NCBI RefSeq assembly: GCF_902168135.1
Contig: NZ_CABHOL010000046.1
Location: forward strand, 1-60,668
Direction: 5' to 3'
From: an uncultured Fluviicola sp.
GTDB lineage: Bacteria > Bacteroidota > Bacteroidia > Flavobacteriales_D > Crocinitomicaceae
DNA: 60,668 nt
The position numbers and the translations under genes are program-made. Below are positions 1 through 7,745 of the stretch, piece by piece (position 1 is the first letter of the stretch; the number at the start of each line of letters is the position of its first letter). A model generated the notes under the pieces. That model saw only the letters and a list, made by a program, of their open reading frames with translations. It ran no database searches and was not told the DNA's origin.

Positions 1-1068
1 GTTGGAGTGATACTCTATGTGGTGAATATGCTTTTATTCGGTGCAGTTGTAGGGAAAATCCGTGATGAGATCGGAAAAACCGAACGAATTGGTGCGGCTC
101 TCCGGGCTTACAGCGAAATGCTCCGGTTGATCGAAAACAGGGAATGGAAGTCTGCCAGATTACAAGAAATCCATTCAAAAGTCCATTCGAAAAACCAGGC
201 AGCAAGTGCATTACTGAAAGAAGCTTCCAAAATCTATGAAAATATGGACAGCATCAACAATGGCATGGCTGTTTTCTTATTGAACGGCACCATTCAATTC
301 CACGTGCATATTTTCCGACAGCTGGTCAAATGGAAAAAGAACCACCGCGAATCGATCAGTCAGTGGATCGAGCAGATTGCAGAAGTGGAATGCATACTTT
401 CATTTAGCAATTTCCGGGTCAATAATCCTGAATACTGTTTCCCGGATTTAAACAGCGATCAGATTTCTTTCGAAGAATTGGGACATCCGTTAATCTCAAA
501 AGACAAACGTGTCTGCAACTCCATTGCCTTCGACCAGGAACGCTTCGTTATTCTTACCGGATCAAATATGTCGGGGAAAAGTACCTTCCTCAGAACACTT
601 GGAATTGGAGTGATTCTTTCCAATGCAGGTTCGGTTGTTCCTGCTAAAAGTGCGCGGTTCTACCCCATTCCATTATTGGTTTCCATGCGTTTGAGCGATT
701 CACTGGAAGAAAGTACTTCTTATTTCTTTTCCGAAGTAAAGCGTTTGAAATTGATCATCGATAACCTGAACCAGGGTCCGGCTTTTGTTCTGCTGGATGA
801 GATTCTGCGTGGAACGAACTCAGACGACAAGCAAAACGGTACAATCGGAATCGTGGAGCAAATGGTGCGTTTGAATGCAATTGGAATGATTGCTACACAC
901 GATTTGGAGGTTTGTGAAACCACCCGTTCACATCCGGCGTATTTAAAAAACAAATGCTTCGAAGTAGAAATCAGGGACAACGATTTGTTTTTTGACTATA
1001 AACTCCGGGATGGAATTTGTAAAAATAAAAGTGCTACATTCATCATGAAAAAATACCAGGTAATTTGA
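1..1068 (+). CDS. MutS-like DNA mismatch repair ATPase (5'-truncated)
   Basis: This is the C-terminal ATPase part of a MutS-family protein, whose members bind mismatched or branched DNA and couple recognition to ATP hydrolysis. The frame is open to the window edge, so the N-terminus is missing; the GTG at 7 is only the first internal start-like codon. The visible part holds a short hydrophobic stretch at its beginning, a helical lever region, and then the ABC-type ATPase. That has a Walker A (GSNMSGKST, about visible residue 187), a Walker B (FVLLDEIL) and the ATHD switch histidine. The hydrophobic start suggests the membrane-anchored MutS-like paralog of Bacteroidota rather than canonical MutS or MutS2; no Smr domain follows. 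The next gene's TTG start overlaps this stop codon, so the two are probably co-transcribed. The family is sure; the specific role is not. Confidence 0.85.
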   Translation, partial: VGVILYVVNMLLFGAVVGKIRDEIGKTERIGAALRAYSEMLRLIENREWKSARLQEIHSKVHSKNQAASALLKEASKIYENMDSINNGMAVFLLNGTIQFHVHIFRQLVKWKKNHRESISQWIEQIAEVECILSFSNFRVNNPEYCFPDLNSDQISFEELGHPLISKDKRVCNSIAFDQERFVILTGSNMSGKSTFLRTLGIGVILSNAGSVVPAKSARFYPIPLLVSMRLSDSLEESTSYFFSEVKRLKLIIDNLNQGPAFVLLDEILRGTNSDDKQNGTIGIVEQMVRLNAIGMIATHDLEVCETTRSHPAYLKNKCFEVEIRDNDLFFDYKLRDGICKNKSATFIMKKYQVI

Positions 1069-2024
1069 AAACAAAACTTATACTTTCGCTGCTGCTCTTC
1101 CCTATTTTAGGAAATGCCCAATTAACAGATATTACAGCTCAGATCACTCAAAATCCGGGGAACCTGAACGCCTATGTTCATGAACCGATCAATAAACCAA
1201 CGAAGAAGGTTCCGCTGGTATTGGTACTTCACGGCTGCAACCAGGATGCCGCTGAAATCTCAAACGGATCCGGTTGGAACAAACTGGCAGATTCATTGAA
1301 CTTTTTTGTCCTTTATCCGGAGCAAAAAAACGCCAACAACATGCTAAGATGCTTCAATTGGTTTTCAAAAGAGGACCATGAAAAAGACAAAGGTGAAATT
1401 GCCAGTATCCATGAAATGGTAAACTATGCGGTTTCTCATTATTCTGTTGATCCTGCGAAAATCTATATTTACGGTGTCAGCGCAGGTGCAGCAATGAGTG
1501 TTAACTACATGGCTTGTTATCCGAATACAATCAAATCGGGAGCAATTTTGGCAGGGACCGCTTACAAACAGGTTGAATCCGTAGGAAAATCTTTTTCAGA
1601 AATGAAGCAGCCAACCATGTTCAGCGACTCGATACTTCGTAAGCGTTTGTACTCCCAGGATTCGCTTTACAAAGGAGAATTCCCCCAACTGATTGTTGTT
1701 CACGGAACCGATGACAAAGTAGTTCAATACGGGAACGGAGAAGTATTGATCAAACAGTGGAAAACAGCATTCAATGTTACCTCCGAATCAATGAAACAAA
1801 TGTCAGGCGGGCCAGCTACACCGACCATCATGCGCACCGACTACAAAGATACAAAAGGCCGCTCGGTGATTATTTTGTACAAAGCCAGCAAATGGGGGCA
1901 TTATTTAATGATCGATCCGGGACCCGGTATCAACCAGGGTGGAGAAGTTTCCAAACATGCAAAGGACGGTGATTTTTTCAGCACCTACCAGATTGCAAAA
2001 GACTGGGATTTAATTAAAAAGTGA
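1065..2024 (+). CDS. secreted PHB-depolymerase/feruloyl-esterase-family hydrolase
   Basis: This is a predicted secreted alpha/beta hydrolase of the LpqC/PHB depolymerase (CE1-like) group, which cleaves polyester or feruloyl/acetyl ester bonds. A signal peptide covers about residues 1-19 (hydrophobic LILSLLLFPILG, then NAQ). The oxyanion motif HGCNQ is at 56-60, the nucleophile Ser139 lies in GVSAG, the acid is Asp216 or Asp217 in HGTDD, and the catalytic His279 is in WGHY. The length of 319 residues fits the family. The start is TTG at 1065, sharing bases with the upstream stop; no ATG gives as complete a signal peptide. The substrate cannot be read from the sequence; polymer side-chain or xylan-linked esters are typical for the family. 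Confidence 0.8.
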   Translation: MKTKLILSLLLFPILGNAQLTDITAQITQNPGNLNAYVHEPINKPTKKVPLVLVLHGCNQDAAEISNGSGWNKLADSLNFFVLYPEQKNANNMLRCFNWFSKEDHEKDKGEIASIHEMVNYAVSHYSVDPAKIYIYGVSAGAAMSVNYMACYPNTIKSGAILAGTAYKQVESVGKSFSEMKQPTMFSDSILRKRLYSQDSLYKGEFPQLIVVHGTDDKVVQYGNGEVLIKQWKTAFNVTSESMKQMSGGPATPTIMRTDYKDTKGRSVIILYKASKWGHYLMIDPGPGINQGGEVSKHAKDGDFFSTYQIAKDWDLIKK

Positions 2025-2257
2025 AAAGTTAAAATTGAAAAAGAGAGAAAACTTCGCTTCCGTTAAACATCAGGCATCAACACCGTTTCTCTTCAATTCC
2101 CGCCTTTCAATTATCACTTTCAGATTAACAAGTTATTAACCTTTGAATCAAAGCAATAACAAGCAAATCAAAGCGTTAAGAAGGTTTAAACGAAGCATTT
2201 GTTCTTATTCTGTTAATATTTATACTGAAAAAAGGGTGAATTTTTGACGGATACATG
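2025..2257. other. intergenic region with imperfect inverted repeats
   Basis: There is no gene between the esterase and the pckA promoter. Just past the esterase stop are two AT-rich, partly self-complementary tracts (about 2022-2055 and 2088-2125: AAAGTGAAAAG with AATTGAAAAAG, against TTCAATT with ATCACTTTC). They could form an extended imperfect hairpin and act as a weak terminator. I see no conserved RNA fold in the rest. Confidence 0.35.
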
Positions 2258-2265
2258 TACTTTTG
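2258..2265 (+). promoter_or_regulatory. candidate -7 element of pckA promoter
   Basis: TACTTTTG matches the Bacteroidota -7 consensus TAnnTTTG exactly and lies 75 bp before the pckA ATG. No TTG is found at the usual 17-23 bp upstream, so the -33 element is absent or degenerate. Confidence 0.5.
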
Positions 2266-2280
2266 CACCGAAATAAGTTA

Positions 2281-2314
2281 GCCTTTACGCTTTCGCAGTA
2301 GCTTCAGCGAAGGC
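2281..2314 (+). promoter_or_regulatory. hairpin in the pckA 5' leader
   Basis: GCCTT-TA-CGCT pairs with AGCG-AAGGC (2306-2314), giving a stem with a two-base bulge close to the expected 5' end of the pckA transcript. It may stabilise the mRNA or be a repeat remnant: the word AGCTTCAGCG (2300-2309) recurs inverted downstream of pckA at 4085-4094. Confidence 0.4.
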
Positions 2315-2340
2315 ACAAGGGCAAAACAAAAAGACATTTT

Positions 2341-3951
2341 ATGAATGAATTTGGTAAACGAGGAAAAAACGCCGATTTAAAAGCAACTATCGGATTAGAA
2401 AATCTCGGTAACGTATTTTGGAACTTAACGCCAGCAGAACTAGTAGAAGACACTATCATCAGTGGTCAGGGTGTGTTAACGGACACCGGGGCAATCGCTA
2501 TTGAAACAGGTGAATTCACTGGTAGATCTCCGAAAGATCGTTTTGTTGTTCGCGATGCTAACACAGAAAACAGTGTTTGGTGGGGTGATGTTAACATTCC
2601 TGTTTCTACAGAACAATTCGATGCGTTATACAACCGCATGAAGGCTTATTTGATCGGGAAAGACCTGTATGTGCGTGATGCATATGCTTGTGCTGACGAC
2701 AAATTCAGAATGAACATTCGTGTAACAACCGAGTTCCCATGGTCAAACATGTTTGCATACAACATGTTCCTTCGTCCGACAGATGCTGAGATTGAAAACT
2801 TTGACGCTGAGTGGAACATCGTTTGTGCTCCGGGATTCAAAGCTGATCCTGCAATCGACGGAACACGCCAGTCGAATTTCGCAATTTTGAACTTCACTCG
2901 TAAAATGATCATTATCGGTGGTACGGGATATACAGGTGAAATCAAGAAAGGTATTTTCTCTGTATTGAACTACGTATTGCCACACGAGAAAAATGTACTT
3001 TCCATGCACTGCTCTGCAAACGTAGGAGAGAATGGCGATACAGCAATTTTCTTTGGGTTGTCAGGAACAGGAAAAACAACTTTATCTTCTGATCCGAACC
3101 GTCGTTTGATCGGTGACGATGAGCACGGCTGGTCTGATAATACGGTATTCAACTTCGAAGGAGGTTGTTACGCAAAAACAATCGATCTTTCCAAAGAAAA
3201 AGAACCGCAGATTTACGATGCAATCAAGTTTGGAGCAATTTTGGAAAACATCGGTTTCCACGAAGGTACTTCAACTCCTGATTACACAGATGGTTCTATC
3301 ACAGAAAACACACGTGTTTCCTACCCTATCGATTACATCGACAATATCATGAGTCCGTCTATCGGGTCAGGACCCAAAAATATTTTCTTCCTTACAGCTG
3401 ATGCATTCGGTGTATTGCCTCCGATCTCCCGTTTGACGAATGAGCAGGCTATGTACCACTTTATGTCGGGATATACAGCTAAAGTTGCAGGAACTGAGGT
3501 TGGTATTACAGAACCGACAACAACGTTCTCTGCTTGTTTCGGAAAAGCATTCTTACCGCTTCACCCTGCGAAATACGCAAAATTATTGGGTGAAAAATTA
3601 GAAGGTACAGACATTAAAGTGTGGTTGATCAACACAGGTTGGTCAGGTGGTTCTTACGGAGTTGGAAGCCGTATGAAATTATCTTACACACGTGCAATGA
3701 TTACAGCTGCATTAACAGGGAAATTGGATAACGCAGTTTACGAAACATTGCCGGTATTCGAATTATCATTCCCTACTTCTTGTCCGGAAGTTCCAAGCGA
3801 GATCCTGAATCCGCGTGAAACCTGGGCAGATAAAACAGCTTATGACAAAACTGCCAACCATTTGGCTGATCAGTTCGTTAAGAACTTTGAACAGTTTGCG
3901 GCAGAAACATCAACAGATATTTTAGCAGCAGCTCCTAAGGTTACTGTTTAA
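2341..3951 (+). CDS. pckA: phosphoenolpyruvate carboxykinase (ATP)
   Basis: This enzyme converts oxaloacetate and ATP to phosphoenolpyruvate, ADP and CO2, the cytosolic entry step of gluconeogenesis. The 536-residue length is typical. The ATP-type signature is clear: the P-loop GLSGTGKTT at about residues 239-247, followed by RRLIGDDEHGW with metal-binding acidic residues, and FEGGCYAKTIDLS. The substrate-binding GRSPKDRF lies near the N-terminus. The ATG at 2341 begins right after an A-rich stretch with no Shine-Dalgarno sequence. The gene stands alone between a promoter-like motif and a strong terminator, so it is probably monocistronic. Its product could also feed the PEP-using ComA homolog encoded at 44.0-44.8 kb; that link is an inference. 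Confidence 0.97.
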   Translation: MNEFGKRGKNADLKATIGLENLGNVFWNLTPAELVEDTIISGQGVLTDTGAIAIETGEFTGRSPKDRFVVRDANTENSVWWGDVNIPVSTEQFDALYNRMKAYLIGKDLYVRDAYACADDKFRMNIRVTTEFPWSNMFAYNMFLRPTDAEIENFDAEWNIVCAPGFKADPAIDGTRQSNFAILNFTRKMIIIGGTGYTGEIKKGIFSVLNYVLPHEKNVLSMHCSANVGENGDTAIFFGLSGTGKTTLSSDPNRRLIGDDEHGWSDNTVFNFEGGCYAKTIDLSKEKEPQIYDAIKFGAILENIGFHEGTSTPDYTDGSITENTRVSYPIDYIDNIMSPSIGSGPKNIFFLTADAFGVLPPISRLTNEQAMYHFMSGYTAKVAGTEVGITEPTTTFSACFGKAFLPLHPAKYAKLLGEKLEGTDIKVWLINTGWSGGSYGVGSRMKLSYTRAMITAALTGKLDNAVYETLPVFELSFPTSCPEVPSEILNPRETWADKTAYDKTANHLADQFVKNFEQFAAETSTDILAAAPKVTV

Positions 3952-3975
3952 TCTAGTTTTATTATTTAGCTAAAG

Positions 3976-4009
3976 GCTCTTTCCGCTGTGGCGGAGGGAG
4001 CTTTTTTTT
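3976..4009 (+). terminator. Rho-independent terminator of pckA
   Basis: An 11-bp stem (3976-3986 with 3991-4001, two G-T pairs) with a TGTG loop is followed by eight T residues, starting 24 bp after the pckA stop. Confidence 0.85.
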
Positions 4010-4060
4010 CTTTGTTCTACTAATTGCGAGAAGCTCATGGTGTTTTTTTGCGCGCGGAAC

Positions 4061-4114
4061 GCTTACGCCTTAGCTATGCGCCTACGCTGAAGCTCCGGCG
4101 TAAGCATAAGCGTT
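4061..4114. repeat. REP-like imperfect palindrome downstream of pckA
   Basis: GCTTACGCC (4061-4069) pairs perfectly with GGCGTAAGC (4097-4105), and a further AGCGTT (4109-4114) can pair with AACGC at 4058-4062. The region is GC-richer than its surroundings, and its word CGCTGAAGCT occurs inverted in the pckA leader. No other copy was noticed in the window. The rest of 3952-4286 holds no gene that I can support. Confidence 0.5.
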
Positions 4115-4286
4115 GGCGCATCTCACAGATTACGCGGAAATTTGAATTATTAGAACTTCGTTAGCTCAGTTAAGTTAGTTCTAAAAAAGCACAAAGAAGA
4201 TGTTTTAGAAATTGATAAAAAAGTTTAATTATTCATTTAACAGCAAACTTTCAGCTAATTTTCCATCCTTAAATTTTAAACGTTCA

Positions 4287-4841
4287 ATGAACCAAACTTC
4301 AACCACCCTTGTAATCAATGAGGGAAAAACTTTAAACTACCTGATCCCGTTAATTTTCTGTGCCCTGGGCGCATTAATCAGCTTAGTACTTTTCTGGCCT
4401 CTGGGAATATTATTTTCGGCAATTGCTATCATACTTGGATTGATCGAAACCGGGTTAGAATTTAACCCGCAAACAATGGAGTACCGCAAGTACAAATCGT
4501 TATTTGCTTCAAAATGGGGCGAGTGGAAGAAAATCCCGGATCCTGACAGCTTTCATTTGCGCTTATCCGTTGAAAGTCATACCTACCGAACTTACGCAAT
4601 GGGAGCAAGCCCCAATTATTATGGAAATGGAAATGGTCGGTCAACTTCCAAATCTATTACTTACGACATCATGGTGAAGACCAAAAATGAGCAGTGGATC
4701 ATTCTTTATGAATTCCTAAGTTATAAACTTGCTCTCAACTTTGTAAAACACATGCGGGAACTTGAATCCTTTGAAATCACGGATCACATAGCTTTAAAAC
4801 TGGAAGAAAATCAGCAAAAACGCATGAATCGCATGAGATAA
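4287..4841 (+). CDS. two-helix membrane protein of unknown function
   Basis: I do not recognise a named family. An open frame extends back to a TTG at 4214-4216, but the ATG at 4287 gives a more natural protein of 184 residues. Two adjacent hydrophobic helices (YLIPLIFCALGALISLVLF, then GILFSAIAIILG) form a hairpin, followed by a soluble domain with conserved-looking aromatic and basic residues and a Gly/Asn-rich loop. The shape resembles Bacteroidota membrane proteins with a PH-like cytosolic domain, but that is only a shape comparison. It sits just before the metallo-beta-lactamase gene (18 bp gap) and may be transcribed with it. Confidence 0.6.
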   Translation: MNQTSTTLVINEGKTLNYLIPLIFCALGALISLVLFWPLGILFSAIAIILGLIETGLEFNPQTMEYRKYKSLFASKWGEWKKIPDPDSFHLRLSVESHTYRTYAMGASPNYYGNGNGRSTSKSITYDIMVKTKNEQWIILYEFLSYKLALNFVKHMRELESFEITDHIALKLEENQQKRMNRMR

Positions 4842-4859
4842 ATCTGTAAGTTTACATCT

Positions 4860-5603
4860 ATGAAAGCGCTTCTTTTTTCACTGGTTTGCATCGTTTCATT
4901 CGGAGTAAATGCACAGTTGGATTTCACTAAATTATCCGACAGTTCTTACGTTTTTACCACTTATCAGACTTACAAAGACGTACGTATCTCGGCTCATGGT
5001 TTATTGAAAATTACTTCCGGCAGTTTGGTCATGATCGATACTCCCTGGGACACTACTCAATTTCAGCCCCTTCTCGATTCGATTGACCTTAAATTCCATA
5101 AAAAAGTATCATTGGTGATCTGCACGCATTGGCACGAAGACCGATCGGCCGGATTGGAGTTTTACAAGAAAAAGGGAATTGCAACTTACAGCACTTACGC
5201 CACTAAAAATTTATGCGCTGAAAATCATTTCCCGCAGGCTGAATATACTTTCGAGAGCGACACTACTTTCCGCATCGACAATACCGTTTTCGAAACATTT
5301 TACCCCGGAGCCGGGCATTCTTCAGACAATATTGTCGTTTATTTTCCCGCTGATAAAATCCTGGTCGGCGGCTGTTTTATCAAATCCGTGGAAGCAGAAG
5401 ACCTTGGAAATCTATCCGATGCCAATATTGGCATGTGGCCTGTTGCTGCCAAAACACTGATCAAAAAATACCCGAAGGTCAAAATTGTGATTCCGGGACA
5501 TCAAAAAATCGCTCCCGGGAAAAAAGCCCTCAAGCACACCTTGAAATTGGCAAAGCAGAAATACAAAGGTCGGAAACAGGATAAGAAAAAGGCAAAACAT
5601 TAG
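4860..5603 (+). CDS. subclass B1 metallo-beta-lactamase
   Basis: This is a periplasmic zinc hydrolase that opens beta-lactam rings, with carbapenems as likely substrates. A signal peptide spans residues 1-18 (ending VNAQ). All zinc ligands of subclass B1 are present: His90, His92 and Asp94 in HWHED, His153 in GAGHSSDN, Cys172 in GGCFIKS, and His214 in PGHQK. The cysteine in the second site separates B1 from B2 and B3. GGC.IKS resembles the chromosomal BlaB/IND enzymes of Flavobacteriales. The length of 247 residues is normal, with a lysine-rich tail. No mobile element is near, so it looks resident. The stop is 4 bp before a Crp/Fnr gene. Activity and spectrum cannot be inferred from the sequence. 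Confidence 0.9.
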   Translation: MKALLFSLVCIVSFGVNAQLDFTKLSDSSYVFTTYQTYKDVRISAHGLLKITSGSLVMIDTPWDTTQFQPLLDSIDLKFHKKVSLVICTHWHEDRSAGLEFYKKKGIATYSTYATKNLCAENHFPQAEYTFESDTTFRIDNTVFETFYPGAGHSSDNIVVYFPADKILVGGCFIKSVEAEDLGNLSDANIGMWPVAAKTLIKKYPKVKIVIPGHQKIAPGKKALKHTLKLAKQKYKGRKQDKKKAKH

Positions 5604-5607
5604 TTCC

Positions 5608-6183
5608 ATGTCCCAAATCTTCAAAGAACACCTTCAAAAGTTTATTTCCGTTTCAGACGAAGAGTTTGAAAAAATCCTGGGCTATTTCAAGATTATACAG
5701 GTAAAGAAAAAAGAAATCCTGCAGCACGAAGGAAAATTATGCAGACATCAATATTTCGTTCTTACAGGATGCCTTAGAAAATACCTGCTCAATGAAAAAG
5801 GCATCGAAGTAACCACCGAATTCGCTCTTGAAACCTGGTGGATCTCCGAAAACCGGGCTTTTGAATTCCAAACGGAATCTTTATTCAGCATTCAGGCAGT
5901 TGAAAATTCAGAAATATTGACCATTGATTTTCAATCAATGGAGAAACTATACACCGATTTTCCGATCATGGAACGTTATTTCCGGTTTGTTTATCAGCGT
6001 GCATTCGCAGCTTATCAAATGCGGATCAAATTTCTGTACACCATGTCCAAAGAGGACTATTTCTTCCATTTTTACGATTTGTACCCCGAGTTCGTGCAAC
6101 GCGTTCCTCAATACCTGCTCGCTTCTTTCCTGGGACTCACTCCGGAATATCTCAGTGAACTCAGAAGAAAAAAGCGTTCTTAA
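5608..6183 (+). CDS. Crp/Fnr-family transcriptional regulator
   Basis: This regulator of 191 residues has an N-terminal cyclic-nucleotide-binding-like beta-barrel (about 10-115, with a V.TGCLRKYL strand pair) and a C-terminal winged helix (about 145-191). The latter ends in a recognition helix, LTPEYLSELRRKK. This is the short Bacteroidota type that usually lacks the cAMP-contact residues of Crp, so the ligand is unknown. It starts 4 bp after the metallo-beta-lactamase stop and is followed by an AhpD-like gene. Crp/Fnr regulator plus carboxymuconolactone-decarboxylase-family neighbours are common in this phylum and suggest a stress-response unit. Whether it controls the beta-lactamase gene is an open inference. 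Confidence 0.85.
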   Translation: MSQIFKEHLQKFISVSDEEFEKILGYFKIIQVKKKEILQHEGKLCRHQYFVLTGCLRKYLLNEKGIEVTTEFALETWWISENRAFEFQTESLFSIQAVENSEILTIDFQSMEKLYTDFPIMERYFRFVYQRAFAAYQMRIKFLYTMSKEDYFFHFYDLYPEFVQRVPQYLLASFLGLTPEYLSELRRKKRS

Positions 6184-6250
6184 ACCAGTTTAAGTTTTTT
6201 CAGTTGGTTGTTCCTGAACTTTGCTCCATCATTATTTAAAGATCAAACAC

Positions 6251-6694
6251 ATGGAAAAGAGAATCAACATTTTGGAGACAGAACCGGCAGCGACAAAAGC
6301 CATGTACGGTTTACAGGGGTACATCGAGAAAAGCGGGTTAACGAAGACACACCAGGAACTAATCAAAATAAGAGCTTCTCAGATAAACGGCTGTGCTTTT
6401 TGTATCGACATGCATACAAAAGACGCTTTGAAACATGGGGAAACAATCGATCGTATTGTTTTATTAAATGCATGGAGAGAAGTGAATGACCTGTACACCA
6501 AAGAAGAACGCATTGTTTTAGCATTGACAGAAGCGGTAACGTTAATCAGTCATGAAGGAATTCCTTCCGGGCTTTACAAAGAAGCCAGCGAAACATTCGA
6601 CGCCAATTATTTGTCGCAGATCATTGTAGCTATTGTAGGGATCAACTCCTGGAACCGGATCGCAATCAGCGGATTGTTCCAGCCGGCGAAATAA
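6251..6694 (+). CDS. carboxymuconolactone decarboxylase/AhpD-like protein
   Basis: This is a small all-helical protein of the AhpD fold, probably a thiol peroxidase or disulfide reductase. The signature E-x11-C-x2-C-x3-H is exact: Glu36, Cys48, Cys51 and His55 (GCAFCIDMH). The frame opens at 6221, but the ATG at 6251 begins at the conserved N-terminus, giving 147 residues. It lies about 70 bp after the Crp/Fnr gene in the same direction and is closed by a terminator at 6717. The physiological reductant is unknown. Confidence 0.85.
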   Translation: MEKRINILETEPAATKAMYGLQGYIEKSGLTKTHQELIKIRASQINGCAFCIDMHTKDALKHGETIDRIVLLNAWREVNDLYTKEERIVLALTEAVTLISHEGIPSGLYKEASETFDANYLSQIIVAIVGINSWNRIAISGLFQPAK

Positions 6695-6716
6695 AAGAAC
6701 AAATACCAATAGCCAA

Positions 6717-6745
6717 AGCTCCTGGTTTTAAATCAGGGGCTTTTT
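6717..6745 (+). terminator. terminator after AhpD-like gene
   Basis: AGCTCCTG (6717-6724) pairs with CAGGGGCT (6734-6741, one G-T pair), followed by five T residues. Confidence 0.75.
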
Positions 6746-6810
6746 AAACAACCAGTCTATTTGAAATTTTATACTTGAAGATATAAATAAGCTTGGCGAA
6801 GCTGTAAATT

Positions 6811-6840
6811 AAAAATCCCCCTCAGCATAACCGAGAGGGA
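6811..6840 (-). terminator. terminator of the ECF sigma factor gene
   Basis: On the minus strand, TCCCTCTC (6840-6833) pairs with 6823-6816 with one mismatch, followed by a T run opposite 6811-6815. It begins 26 bp past the stop of the sigma factor gene. Confidence 0.65.
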
Positions 6841-6865
6841 CTTTATTTTATGTGGTAGCTAACAA

Positions 6866-7489
6866 TTAATCGAGATCTGTAACTAACTGATGTTTCTCGA
6901 TTAATTTCCTCAAATTAATTAACGCATAACGCATTCTTCCCAATGCAGTATTGATCGAAATATCTTCCATTTCAGCAATATCCTTGAAGGACAGATCCTG
7001 GAAAATGCGTTTTTCAATGATTTCTTTTTGACTTTCCGGTAAATGCTGGATCAGTTCGATCATTTGTTTTTCCAATTCTGTTTTGGAAATACGCTGTTCG
7101 ACATTCAGATCTTCCATTTTCAGGATAGAAAAAATATTAAAGTCCTCGCTCTTCGCATTGCGTTCACTTACCAGTTTCATTCTTCCGTGCTTACGAAAAT
7201 AATCGATCACCAGGTTTTGTGCGATACGCATGGCCCAGGGCAGGAATTTTCCTTCCTCGTTGTAATTCCCAAGCTTTAAAGTTTGGATAATCTTCACAAA
7301 TGTTTCCTGGAAAATATCTTCAGCGATCTCACGCTCACGGATCTTATGATAAATGGAACGGTATATTTTGTCTTTATGACGCATCAACAAAACTTCAAAA
7401 GCTTGTTCGTTTCCTTCTAAATAATAATGAATAAGGACTTGATCGTCTAGGAATTTCATAGCCATAATTCTACTCTTATACGGGTGCAA
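6866..7489 (-). CDS. ECF-type RNA polymerase sigma factor
   Basis: This is a sigma-70-family extracytoplasmic-function factor. The region 2 core covers about residues 28-95 (YHKIREREIAEDIFQETFVK, then LPWAMRIAQNLVIDYFRK). Region 4 covers about 140-200 (LPESQKEIIEKRIFQDLSFKDIAE, then INTALGRMRYALINLRK). The length of 207 residues fits. ATG codons at 7465 and 7459 (residues 9 and 11) are plausible alternative starts; MKFLDD begins at the latter. No anti-sigma gene is next to it, which in this phylum is typical of the broadly conserved stand-alone ECF factor. Target promoters are unknown. Confidence 0.9.
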   Translation of the reverse strand: MHPYKSRIMAMKFLDDQVLIHYYLEGNEQAFEVLLMRHKDKIYRSIYHKIREREIAEDIFQETFVKIIQTLKLGNYNEEGKFLPWAMRIAQNLVIDYFRKHGRMKLVSERNAKSEDFNIFSILKMEDLNVEQRISKTELEKQMIELIQHLPESQKEIIEKRIFQDLSFKDIAEMEDISINTALGRMRYALINLRKLIEKHQLVTDLD

Positions 7490-7745
7490 CCCAGTTGTTT
7501 ATTAACAGTTTAAAGTAGAATTTTCTCTATAGGCTCTATGAATTATTTTCGGAAAGATAGAATTATTTCAACTAATATCAAAAAAAAACTTAAAAAATTA
7601 CGAATGCCGAATTCTTAATTACGAATTTGAGGTTTATTAATCCTGGCTATAACTAGTGTTGTTGCTAAAAATAGAACCCAATAAATTCATGTATAATTCG
7701 GCTTCCGGAACTCGTAATTCGGAATTAATTACCGAAATTTGTACT

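Noticed and set aside
6208-6489. 93-residue plus-strand frame starting before the AhpD-like gene
   Set aside because: It overlaps the AhpD-like gene in another frame and lacks any motif, while the AhpD frame has the complete E-x11-C-x2-C-x3-H signature.
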